A DNA stretch of 64,000 nucleotides from positions 17,089 to 81,088 of the forward strand of contig PDLQ01000025.1 in NCBI GenBank assembly GCA_002591745.1. The letters run 5' to 3'. The notes beneath the pieces are model-generated. The model made no database searches. It was not told the DNA's origin and was given only the letters and a program-made list of their open reading frames with translations. Shown piece after piece: positions 1-7,384 of the stretch (position 1 is its first letter; the number at the start of each line of letters is the position of its first letter). Both the position numbers and the translations under genes were made by a program. This DNA comes from Lewinellaceae bacterium SD302. Its GTDB lineage: Bacteria > Bacteroidota > Bacteroidia > Chitinophagales > Saprospiraceae.

Positions 1-478
1 CGGGGCCGTCGGTGGCGGTGGCGGATTGGTCTTTCGTAACTTCTTTCTCGGAGCCTACGGAATGGGATCGAACGAAGCCCTCACCCAACTCCTGGACGAC
101 GGAGAAATCGACAACCTGGAACTCAGTCACGGTGGCCTCTGGCTCGGCGCGACCCCCCTCACCTATAGCGTCATTCACCCTTACCTGAGCACCCGTGTCG
201 GCTGGGGAGTAGTAGATATTGATTTCGATGACCCCGACCTCGATTTTCAAGACCTCGACCAAGTGTTCGTCGTAACACCCGAAGCGGGTATTGAACTGAA
301 CGTCACCCGCTGGTTCCGCATCGCCGGTACCGCCAGTTACCGCGTGGTCACTGGTGTGAATGATGCCACGCCAGCTAGCGTATCAGATTCCCTGAAAGGC
401 TTTCAGGGCGGAGTTACGCTACGATTCGGCTGGTTCGGCAATAATCGTGGCTGGAACAATCGTCGGAATGATTGGTAG
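1..478 (+). CDS. Outer-membrane beta-barrel protein, 5'-truncated by the window edge
   Basis: The frame is open from base 2 to the stop at 476-478 with no start of its own at the edge, so only the C-terminal ~158 residues are present. A glycine-rich run is followed by alternating hydrophobic/polar strands and a final strand with aromatic residues (VTLRFGWF), then an Asn/Arg/Trp-rich tail. This is typical of a small outer-membrane beta-barrel of Bacteroidota. No specific function can be assigned. The internal ATG at 62 is unlikely to be the real start because beta-barrel sequence continues upstream of it. Confidence 0.7.
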   Translation, partial: GAVGGGGGLVFRNFFLGAYGMGSNEALTQLLDDGEIDNLELSHGGLWLGATPLTYSVIHPYLSTRVGWGVVDIDFDDPDLDFQDLDQVFVVTPEAGIELNVTRWFRIAGTASYRVVTGVNDATPASVSDSLKGFQGGVTLRFGWFGNNRGWNNRRNDW

Positions 479-484
479 GCTTTT

Positions 485-503
485 GGCTGACAACGTAGCA
501 GTG
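485..503 (+). repeat. Near-match copy of the dispersed CAAAGTAGC motif
   Basis: GGCTGACAACGTAGCAGTG matches the GRCTNNCAAAGTAGCMNNG consensus with one core mismatch (A to C). It lies just after the stop of the truncated beta-barrel gene. I see nothing else clear in the remaining gap up to 759. Confidence 0.5.
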
Positions 504-759
504 TTTATTGCGACCCGGGGCAACTGAATGGACAAACTCTCGATCCGGATCGATAACGCCAGTGTCAACCCCTGATATCTCTAATACGTAACTAGGCGCA
601 CGGTAGGATTTTTAATAATCTCTGGGAAGCAAATTGGCGTAATCACAATGATTTAAGTGATCTGACCAGCTGTTGCCATGAGCGATAGAACGCTAATTAA
701 TCTTAAATGAACATCAGTTAGCCCGGTTGCCTTAGAACGAAGAACCAAAACACACTACT

Positions 760-1011
760 ATGGGTATTCTATACTGGATCCTTCTCGGCCTTGTGGCCGG
801 CGCCATCGCTAAATACATTCACCCCGGTCCCGATCCCGGCGGCTGGATCGCTACCATTCTTATCGGCATCGTCGGTGCAGTCGTTGGCGGCTTCATCGGT
901 CGTGCACTGGGTTTTGGAGCAGTCACCGGTTTCAACCTGGGCTCCATTCTTATCGCCGTACTCGGTGCGGTGCTGTGCCTGTTCCTATACCGCCGGTTAG
1001 CTAAAGGCTAA
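760..1011 (+). CDS. GlsB/YeaQ/YmgE family membrane protein
   Basis: This 83-residue, very hydrophobic, glycine-rich protein has three predicted membrane segments (about residues 3-18, 28-50 and 58-77). The pattern of LLGLVAGAIAK near the start followed by GGWIATILIGIVGAVVGG is that of the transglycosylase-associated/GlsB stress-response family. Members are inner-membrane proteins of unclear biochemical role linked to general stress. It stands alone on the plus strand and is closed by a strong hairpin at 1088-1114 shared with the convergent gene downstream. Confidence 0.85.
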   Translation: MGILYWILLGLVAGAIAKYIHPGPDPGGWIATILIGIVGAVVGGFIGRALGFGAVTGFNLGSILIAVLGAVLCLFLYRRLAKG

Positions 1012-1020
1012 ATTACCGAA

Positions 1021-1078
1021 ACGCGCGCTCTCCGAGCGTCCGTTGTTAAATGTGTAGCCGCTCAAGTAGCGGTATACT
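1021..1078. repeat. Possible degenerate CCGCTC palindromic element
   Basis: The stretch holds GCGCGCTCTCCGAGCG and, 20 bases on, GTAGCCGCTCAAGTAGCGGTATAC. Both halves resemble the arms of the better-preserved palindrome at 42277-42376. It lies in the 3' gap of the GlsB-like gene. Confidence 0.35.
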
Positions 1079-1087
1079 CTATTTTAG

Positions 1088-1114
1088 AAGAGGCCACCCT
1101 TTGGGTGGCCTCTT
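1088..1114. terminator. Bidirectional hairpin terminator
   Basis: A perfect 12-bp stem (AAGAGGCCACCC with GGGTGGCCTCTT) and a 3-base loop sit between the convergent genes ending at 1011 and 1119. The flanks are only moderately T-rich, so it may work as a bidirectional terminator or RNA-stabilising hairpin. Confidence 0.75.
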
Positions 1115-1118
1115 CCCG

Positions 1119-1433
1119 TTATTCGACTATCCCACCGATTTGAATCACGAAGCCAAAACGTTCGTCGCTATCGACATCCTTGTTGAGAAATTCTTCGACT
1201 TCCAGGTTTTTATAGGTCACTTTCAACCGCTCATTACCATTCACTAATTCTACGTGACGGTAAGGGACCGGTTTGTCCAGATCGGCAATTCCAAAGGTCG
1301 GGTCGGTCTCGTAGAGTTTGGCGAACCACTCATCAGTAGCCGTTCGGTAGATTTCCTGACTACTTCCGGATTTAATGGATTGAATCTCTTCCGGGGTGGC
1401 CTCGATGCTTAAGACAGTTGGTTGTTTAGACAT
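1119..1433 (-). CDS. Hypothetical protein, 104 aa
   Basis: A soluble acidic protein without signal peptide or membrane segment. The N-terminal half (LSIEATPEEIQSIKSGSSQEIYR) has the 'residue-AIKSG-x-Kx-hydrophobic-R' look of ASCH/PUA-like folds, and the C-terminal half alternates as beta strands, but I cannot place it in a family with confidence. It starts at the ATG at 1433, about 150 bases from the end of the upstream cvpA-like gene, and could be co-transcribed with it. Confidence 0.6.
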   Translation of the reverse strand: MSKQPTVLSIEATPEEIQSIKSGSSQEIYRTATDEWFAKLYETDPTFGIADLDKPVPYRHVELVNGNERLKVTYKNLEVEEFLNKDVDSDERFGFVIQIGGIVE

Positions 1434-1582
1434 AGCAGTTGTTGTTTACCGTAGAAAACCGCTTTGGCCCGGGAAAAGATCGCTTTAGCCACTCGTTCGA
1501 TCGCTTTCGGTAATGGTTTATCAACCCGTATTGCTGCTCACCGCCAGACTAAAGACCAAGTGGGGCGCTCAGTCGCCATTGC

Positions 1583-2167
1583 TTACTCTTCCAGATCAAA
1601 GATCTTGTCTTCCTCACTACTTTCCGCGCTTTCCCGCAAATTATCCATGGCGTCAGCGGCCTGGTTGTAGAAATCGGTGAAGATGGGCAGGAGGTCTTTG
1701 CCGCGTTCCCATACGAACTGCGGAAGTGGTTCCAGCATGGTATAGGTAATGGACTGCTGCTTAGCCTCCTCATTGATCAGACGGCTGCGATCGGCAAACA
1801 GGGCAAGACCCGAAAAGACCAGAATGAAGAAGAAGCCGGACAGAGTCCCCCCCAGTATCTGATTGACCACGTTAATGTTGACGCTTTCCAGTATCCCCGT
1901 GAGGCCACGCGCCAGGATACGGAACAGGATCAGGACCAAAGCAAAAGTAATAACGGCTCCCAGTATGAAGAGTCCGCCTTTCCAGCTGGAATTTTCCGCG
2001 CTGAATATATCCTCCAGTAAGCCGGCCATGACGGGGCCGAATTTCATGGCAGCCAGCACGCCGAAGACATAACTGGTCAGGTTCAGTACGGTGGAAATGA
2101 TTCCTTTGCTGTAGCCAACCCAAAATCCGTAGGCGGCGAAGATGAGGCAGATAATATCTAAAATCAT
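1583..2167 (-). CDS. cvpA: CvpA family inner-membrane protein
   Basis: A 194-residue protein with four predicted membrane helices (about 3-22, 28-48, 66-88 and 104-125). The opening pattern ILDIICLIFAAYGFWVGYSKGII matches the CvpA/colicin V production family, followed by a soluble acidic C-terminal tail. CvpA proteins are linked to envelope homeostasis and, in enterobacteria, colicin V export. The actual role here is unknown. A perfect TATCTTTG promoter box ends only four bases before the ATG, so the message may be leaderless. Confidence 0.85.
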   Translation of the reverse strand: MILDIICLIFAAYGFWVGYSKGIISTVLNLTSYVFGVLAAMKFGPVMAGLLEDIFSAENSSWKGGLFILGAVITFALVLILFRILARGLTGILESVNINVVNQILGGTLSGFFFILVFSGLALFADRSRLINEEAKQQSITYTMLEPLPQFVWERGKDLLPIFTDFYNQAADAMDNLRESAESSEEDKIFDLEE

Positions 2168-2171
2168 GGCC

Positions 2172-2179
2172 CAAAGATA
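2172..2179 (-). promoter_or_regulatory. Bacteroidota -7 box (TATCTTTG) for cvpA
   Basis: On the minus strand TATCTTTG fits the TAnnTTTG -7 consensus. It ends 4 bases before the ATG at 2167, which predicts transcription starting at or next to the start codon. Confidence 0.6.
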
Positions 2180-2319
2180 AGTCGGCGTCGACGAGTAGAA
2201 GCAACATTTTCGACCGGCAAGCCGTTTATGATGACTGAGAGGCTATCTACCCCAACTTATAGCCCGCCGGCGCAACTCATTTTTTCCTCCCCTTCGGAAA
2301 AATTTGCCCGGTAAAATCA

Positions 2320-2351
2320 GAAAGCCGTAAACGCATGCGTTTACGGCTTTC
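2320..2351 (-). terminator. Terminator of prc
   Basis: A 32-base perfect palindrome (arms GAAAGCCGTAAACGCA and its complement) lies 24 bases past the stop of the protease gene. On the minus strand it is followed by a short T-run. Confidence 0.8.
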
Positions 2352-2375
2352 GTTGTGTTGCTTCCGATTTGAAAG

Positions 2376-4526
2376 CTACTCTTTCATACCCATACCCATC
2401 TTCATGTTGATCAGATCGTTGAGGATGTAAAGGGTTTCGTTGATGTAAACGTCGCGCTTGACGTCCTTGATGAATTCATCATTACGGTCCTTTTTGGATT
2501 CGTCTTCTTCGAAGGTCGGCAGGTCTACTGCTAGGTTAGCCACTCCGCCCACGACTTCATCCTTGAACATTTTTTTGTATTTCTTGGCCTCTTCGTCGTC
2601 GGCTTGCTCCCGTTGCTGATAGTCTTCCAGGCTGAGGGGGAAAGTATTACGGTCGCGGAGTCGCTTGAAGCGGGTAGCATTCTCTTCCACCAGGGCGAAG
2701 GTTGCGTTGTTACCCACCCGTTCGGCGCTGCGCTTACGCAGCAGGTCGATGTTGCCAATTATGAAAGCATCTTGCTCATGCTTTACGGGGGCGATCTGTG
2801 TCCATTCCAGGGCATTTTCCTGGCGTTTTTCACCGGACTCAATGTAGGCGTAAACGTCCGGCAGGACAATGTCCGGCACAACACCCCGCAGCTGGGTAGA
2901 GCCTCCGTCTACCCGGAAAAATTTCTGGATCGTCAGCTTAACCGTTCCCAGTGGCTTAACCTCCTCGTAACCACGAATGGTGCGATCCAGGTCGATGAAG
3001 CGCTGAACCGTACCCTTGCCAAAAGTAGAACTGGAACCAACGATCACGGCCCGGTCGTAGTCTTGCAGGGCCGCAGCAATGATCTCACTGGCACTGGCGC
3101 TACCGTTATTAACCATGATGGCCAGTGGGCCGTCATACTGTACTTCGGGGTCGGTATCACGGAGTACATCCAGATTATCGCGGCGGTCTTTGACCTGAAC
3201 AACTGGACCTTTTTCAATGAATAGTCCACTCATTTTAACAACCTCGGCCAAAGAGCCACCACCGTTATCACGCAGATCCAGGATGATGCCATCTACACCG
3301 ACGTTCTTGAGCTTTTCGATCTCCACTTTTACGTCTTCGGCACTGAAGTGACCGTCTTCGTTCTGAAAATCAGCGTAGAAGCTGGGCAGATAGATATAGC
3401 CGATCTGCTCGCCTTCTTCCTTGCCGTCCAGGATCAGGGAGCGGGCGAATTTGTCGTCGATTACAATGATGTCACGGGTAATCGATATCTCGCTGATCTC
3501 TCCGGTTGGTTTCTTAACGGTCAGGTGAACCACGGTACCTTTGGGGCCGCGAATTTTGTCCACCACATCGTCAATGGTCATTCCTTTGATGTCCACGGCT
3601 TCTTTCTGATCGTCCTGGCGTACGGCCATGATCATATCGTCTTCTTCAATTTCCTTTCCTTTCCAAGCGGGGCCACCAACTACCAGTGAGGTCACTTTGG
3701 TGTATTCGTCCGTGGCCTGCAGAGTGGCACCGATGCCTTCCAACCGGCCGCTAAAACGGATGTCGAAGTTTTCTTTGTCGCGGGGGCGCAGGTAATTTGT
3801 GTGGGGATCGAACATCCCGGTCAGGGCGTTGATGTAGCTGCTCAGGCGCTGGGAACGCTTTGCCTTGTCGAGGCGGTCGTAATAATTGTCGAAAGTTTCA
3901 AGAATATCTTCCCGTACTTCTTTTTCCAACTCTATTGCGGTAGGCTGCTCGGTAAGGGTCGTGTCCTTGGCGGCTTCCTCCATTTTCTGATTAACACGGC
4001 GGATGGCGTCGCGCAACAAGTATTCTTCCCAATAGACCCGCTGTGCCACGGCGTTGGGCGTCCATTCGCTTTCCTTTTCACGCACCTCGAAAGTGCCGCC
4101 TTTCTCCAGGTCGAAAGGTTCGCTCAGGATATCACGGTACCATTCCTGGGTTTTGATGCGGTTAGCGTCGTAGACGGCCATTACGGCGTTAAAGAAGTCC
4201 AGTTTGCCTTCCCTGGCCTGATCGTCCAGTAGATTACGGTAACCACTTAGCTTATCGAGGTCTTCCTTACAAAAGAAAAGACGGGCACCATCCAGTTGGT
4301 CCAGATAAGCACGGTAAGCGGCAGTACTAAATTCATCGTCCAGTTCGGCGGGGGAGAAGTGATAACGTTCCAGATTACGCATCACGGTTTGCATGATCAC
4401 AGCCTCTTTCTCTTCGTCGGAACCGCCGGTCTGAGGGCTGAATAGCGTAAAAGCAAAAAAGCCGGTTGCCAGCAAGCCGGAAAAGAGGAGGGGGAGTCGT
4501 TGCAACATAATCTTTTGTTTTTCCAT
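2376..4526 (-). CDS. prc: Carboxy-terminal (tail-specific) processing protease, S41A
   Basis: A 716-residue protein from the ATG at 4526; a TTG at 4541 would add five residues. An N-terminal hydrophobic segment (signal peptide or anchor) directs it to the periplasm. A large N-terminal helical domain is followed by a PDZ domain (roughly residues 255-340) and the S41 core. The catalytic serine lies in GSASASE (about residue 475) and the lysine in TFGKG (about residue 500), and a DUF3340-type C-terminal region follows. Length and order match Tsp/Prc, which degrades or trims periplasmic proteins from the C terminus and processes penicillin-binding or lipoproteins. The gene has its own promoter box about 95 bases upstream and a strong terminator. 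Confidence 0.95.
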   Translation of the reverse strand: MEKQKIMLQRLPLLFSGLLATGFFAFTLFSPQTGGSDEEKEAVIMQTVMRNLERYHFSPAELDDEFSTAAYRAYLDQLDGARLFFCKEDLDKLSGYRNLLDDQAREGKLDFFNAVMAVYDANRIKTQEWYRDILSEPFDLEKGGTFEVREKESEWTPNAVAQRVYWEEYLLRDAIRRVNQKMEEAAKDTTLTEQPTAIELEKEVREDILETFDNYYDRLDKAKRSQRLSSYINALTGMFDPHTNYLRPRDKENFDIRFSGRLEGIGATLQATDEYTKVTSLVVGGPAWKGKEIEEDDMIMAVRQDDQKEAVDIKGMTIDDVVDKIRGPKGTVVHLTVKKPTGEISEISITRDIIVIDDKFARSLILDGKEEGEQIGYIYLPSFYADFQNEDGHFSAEDVKVEIEKLKNVGVDGIILDLRDNGGGSLAEVVKMSGLFIEKGPVVQVKDRRDNLDVLRDTDPEVQYDGPLAIMVNNGSASASEIIAAALQDYDRAVIVGSSSTFGKGTVQRFIDLDRTIRGYEEVKPLGTVKLTIQKFFRVDGGSTQLRGVVPDIVLPDVYAYIESGEKRQENALEWTQIAPVKHEQDAFIIGNIDLLRKRSAERVGNNATFALVEENATRFKRLRDRNTFPLSLEDYQQREQADDEEAKKYKKMFKDEVVGGVANLAVDLPTFEEDESKKDRNDEFIKDVKRDVYINETLYILNDLINMKMGMGMKE

Positions 4527-4584
4527 GTTCACCCGGTGCAATTACCAATGGGTGATCATCGTCTCGTTCTATAACTGTTAAAGC

Positions 4585-4606
4585 CGCGCCGTCATTGTTC
4601 GGCGCG
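4585..4606 (-). promoter_or_regulatory. GC-rich hairpin in the 5' leader of prc
   Basis: CGCGCCG and CGGCGCG form a 7-bp stem with an 8-base loop between the promoter box at 4620-4627 and the start codon. It could stabilise or regulate the leader RNA; no known riboswitch is recognised. Confidence 0.45.
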
Positions 4607-4619
4607 TTGGGGTAGTTGG

Positions 4620-4627
4620 CAAATTTA
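4620..4627 (-). promoter_or_regulatory. -7 box (TAAATTTG) for prc
   Basis: A perfect TAnnTTTG match on the minus strand, upstream of prc, giving a leader of roughly 85 bases to the ATG at 4526. Confidence 0.55.
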
Positions 4628-4751
4628 AAAGCCTAAGGCCGGGAACCCAAAAAACCTTTGTATTGCGTATGCCTGTCCTTAAAGATAAAAGGTTTGGCGA
4701 GGCGGGAAGGTTGTATGACCCTGGGTTTTAGTAAACTGTTAACAGTATTTT

Positions 4752-4770
4752 GGCTAACAAAGTAGCAATG
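4752..4770 (+). repeat. Dispersed CAAAGTAGC motif, copy 1
   Basis: GGCTAACAAAGTAGCAATG is a full consensus match in the gap between the prc promoter region and the end of the N-acetyltransferase gene. Confidence 0.8.
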
Positions 4771-4787
4771 CTGATTATCAGCCAGCT

Positions 4788-5597
4788 CTAAATGCCACTG
4801 AGGCGCTGCTTTTCTTCTTCGCTCAGTTGAAGTTCCATCCCGAATTCCTCCCGTAAACACTTTAACCAGGCGGCACCATCGGCAACTTCCTTTTTCCGCA
4901 CTACCTCTTGGCCGATCCGCTCCGAAAACTGATTGTCGAACAGTCCTTTACGCCCTCGCTCCGTAAACAGCCCGATGAAACGATGGGGGACGAAATGCGA
5001 ATCCGGGTGACATTCCATGTAAAAGTTGGCCGTCTTAAGATCGGAAGGGTATACTGGTTTGTCTTCGAAGGCGTATTGACGCTGCCAGCCGTCCCGGGTA
5101 TTACGGCTGAGCATATACTCGTAGTCGCCAATCTTTTCTACTTTAATCAATCCTTCCCCGTCGTCAACGGGTTCAGGGTTCTGAATATTCAGTGGCAACC
5201 GACTGGTAAGACCTCCGAACCCTACGTCGGTCAGGTAATCTTTTTCGCCAATGGTCACCAGGTTGGCCAGGTGGTTGCGTGGCGGCACCTCCGGCGGGTC
5301 GCGTAGCCAGACGCGAGCCAGTACAGCCCGGACGGAAAAGCCGAGCGCGCGCAGCAGTTCTCCGAATAGGCCGTTGAGCTCGAAGCAATAACCACCGCGG
5401 CCGTTCAGTACCACTTTTTCAAATATGCCATCGGAGTCCAGCCGCAAAGGTCTTTTGAGAAAAACGTCGAAATTCTCGAATGGAACTACCAGCATGTGCC
5501 GTCTTTGTAATCGTGATAGCAGGTCGTAGTCTGGTTTTTGAGGATCGGAATAATAACCAAGAAAATCCAGGTAAGTCTTCAGCTTTTCTTCGGTCAT
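4788..5597 (-). CDS. Arylamine N-acetyltransferase
   Basis: A 269-residue soluble enzyme with the complete catalytic triad of the NAT family: Cys71 in RGGYCFELN, His109 in PRNHLAN and Asp124 in LTDVGFGG. The conserved VPFENFDV segment (38-45) is also present. NATs transfer acetyl from acetyl-CoA to arylamines, hydrazines or amino-containing natural substrates. The natural substrate here is unknown. The gene starts 42 bases after the stop of the glycosyltransferase gene on the same strand and is probably co-transcribed with it. Confidence 0.93.
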   Translation of the reverse strand: MTEEKLKTYLDFLGYYSDPQKPDYDLLSRLQRRHMLVVPFENFDVFLKRPLRLDSDGIFEKVVLNGRGGYCFELNGLFGELLRALGFSVRAVLARVWLRDPPEVPPRNHLANLVTIGEKDYLTDVGFGGLTSRLPLNIQNPEPVDDGEGLIKVEKIGDYEYMLSRNTRDGWQRQYAFEDKPVYPSDLKTANFYMECHPDSHFVPHRFIGLFTERGRKGLFDNQFSERIGQEVVRKKEVADGAAWLKCLREEFGMELQLSEEEKQRLSGI

Positions 5598-5638
5598 GCT
5601 GGCGTTTTAATAGGATACAACTCAAGCGCTGGCGGGGT

Positions 5639-7180
5639 TTAGCACGAACGCAGGGCTTTGGCCGGAGATTTTATCCTCCACAATTCTACTGCTAATAGTG
5701 TATAAACGACCAGGTACTCCACTCCCACCAGCCATAAATTCTCCTGGTACGGTACGGTAGTATAACTGGCGTAGGTCAATACAATAAGAAATGACCAGAC
5801 GATGGGGTAGCGTAAGTGCGTAAAACAACTCAGCAAGATTGGAATACTCAGGTACCAGGGGTGTACCGTCGTGGCGCAGAACAAGTAGATGCTGAAGGCC
5901 AGCATCCACCAGAAGGGTAGGTTGAGGTAGCTCGCCGGTAAGGGTTCTGTAGATCCGTCGCGAAGTCCTGGGACTTTCGAATGATTTGGTTCAAGTCCGG
6001 AAGCTTCGTGCTCTCGGTCACTTTGAGCTTTGCTACTTTGAAGCCATAAATATCCCTCTGCTGCGGCTAAAAGTAAGATGAGAGCGCCCGCCACCTTACC
6101 CAGTAACGGGCCAAAACGAGCAATCTGGTTCCAGCCGATTTCGTAGTATCCATACGTGCGTAGCAGATAATAGAGACTGGCGTTGAATTCGAATTTTCGA
6201 AAATACAGGTCCAGGCTACTACCGAAATTCCGGATAAATTCCAGATCGATCAATGGCAAGAACATCACGAGCAGACTGAGCCCGAATACCAGACTGAATA
6301 ACCAGAAATCACGACCATATTTCCCGCGCCAAAGCCTGACGATCAGGAACGGCAACAACATCAGTGGCAGTAGCTTTGCGGCTACGGATAGGGCAAATGC
6401 CAGTGCGCCGTACACGATCTTGCGCCGACTTAAGAGCCAAAGAGCCAATAACAAAAAGAAAACCATCAACCCCTCGAAGTGAAGATTGCCGCATATTTCC
6501 ACGAGGATGAGCGGGTTCAACCAGTACAAAAGAGCCGAACTTTTGGGAAGGCCCCAGGCAGGCAACATTCGTAGCAGTAACCAGATGGTACCACATTCGC
6601 CGGCAAAAAGGAATAGTTTCATCAGTACGCCCCCCAGCCACCAGTTCTCTCCGGCGAGAGCAGTAGCAAAAGTGAAAACCCCCTGGGCAACCGGCGGATA
6701 AATAGTATAGTATTCCGGAGAATTGAGCTTTTCGAAAAGTTGCTGACTCAGTCCCGGAACACCATTGCCTGCCTCCAGATAATGGGCTGGTAGCTCGGAA
6801 AACGGACTGATGCCGGCGTTGAGCAGGTAACCATCCCAGAGGAAACGGTAGATATCATCACTGAGCAATGGGAAAGCGAAGAGCAAAAATAGACGGAGTG
6901 CCAGGCCAACGACCAATAAAAAAGAAAGCAGGGAACCCAGGGTCGAGGATCTCTGGTCCGAGATGTTCGTTAGAGCGGAGGGAAGGATTGCAGGGTTGAA
7001 GGATTGAAAGAAGGATGGATTGGAGGGAGAGGTGAACTGGCAGCGTACCAACCATAAATAGCCGGTAAAGGCCAGGATGAATCCGCCTAAGACTTCCCAA
7101 AATACGCCGCGGTCAACGAAGAAACCGAGAAACAAAGTCCCCAGGGCCAGTAGGATTCCAGCGAAAATATTTGAAAACAA
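5639..7180 (-). CDS. GT-C fold membrane glycosyltransferase with two repeat-like inserts
   Basis: A 513-residue multi-pass protein, probably a polyprenyl-phosphate-dependent hexosyl (mannosyl-like) transferase of the GT87/DUF2029 type. The acidic loop motif LSDDIYRFLWDG (about residue 107) and the later YPPVAQ motif are typical. Two polar, low-complexity segments look foreign to the fold. One, after the second helix, is encoded around 6957-7035 by GGATTG-type repeats. The other, between helices near the C terminus, is encoded around 5925-6045 and carries a copy of the dispersed CAAAGTAGC motif plus an AAGTCC/GGACTT palindrome. The TTG start at 7180 is supported by a TACCTTTG box 29 bases upstream. 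Confidence 0.85.
   Translation of the reverse strand: MFSNIFAGILLALGTLFLGFFVDRGVFWEVLGGFILAFTGYLWLVRCQFTSPSNPSFFQSFNPAILPSALTNISDQRSSTLGSLLSFLLVVGLALRLFLLFAFPLLSDDIYRFLWDGYLLNAGISPFSELPAHYLEAGNGVPGLSQQLFEKLNSPEYYTIYPPVAQGVFTFATALAGENWWLGGVLMKLFLFAGECGTIWLLLRMLPAWGLPKSSALLYWLNPLILVEICGNLHFEGLMVFFLLLALWLLSRRKIVYGALAFALSVAAKLLPLMLLPFLIVRLWRGKYGRDFWLFSLVFGLSLLVMFLPLIDLEFIRNFGSSLDLYFRKFEFNASLYYLLRTYGYYEIGWNQIARFGPLLGKVAGALILLLAAAEGYLWLQSSKAQSDREHEASGLEPNHSKVPGLRDGSTEPLPASYLNLPFWWMLAFSIYLFCATTVHPWYLSIPILLSCFTHLRYPIVWSFLIVLTYASYTTVPYQENLWLVGVEYLVVYTLLAVELWRIKSPAKALRSC
6028..6045 (-). repeat. Dispersed CAAAGTAGC motif, copy 2 (inside a CDS)
   Basis: On the minus strand it reads GGCTTCAAAGTAGCAAAG. 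It lies in frame in the glycosyltransferase gene, encoding L-Q-S-S-K at the start of an odd polar loop. Confidence 0.75.
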
Positions 7181-7208
7181 CTTGATAGCGGTCTGTTTGG
7201 CTTTATTC

Positions 7209-7216
7209 CAAAGGTA
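7209..7216 (-). promoter_or_regulatory. -7 box (TACCTTTG) for the glycosyltransferase gene
   Basis: A perfect TAnnTTTG match on the minus strand, ending 28 bases before the TTG start at 7180, likely driving the glycosyltransferase-NAT pair. Confidence 0.6.
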
Positions 7217-7384
7217 ACGCGGCTATCTGTTTCCCACTCAACAAGACGGTAAAATGACCAGTGAAGGGACTGAGGCAAGCACAAATCTTATCACTTCCCC
7301 ATATAAAAAGCCAAACTTAACCGCAACGACCTCCGGCGGAGAGCGGTGCGGCCTTGTTTGGCCCAAAGAATGCTGGGTTTGATT

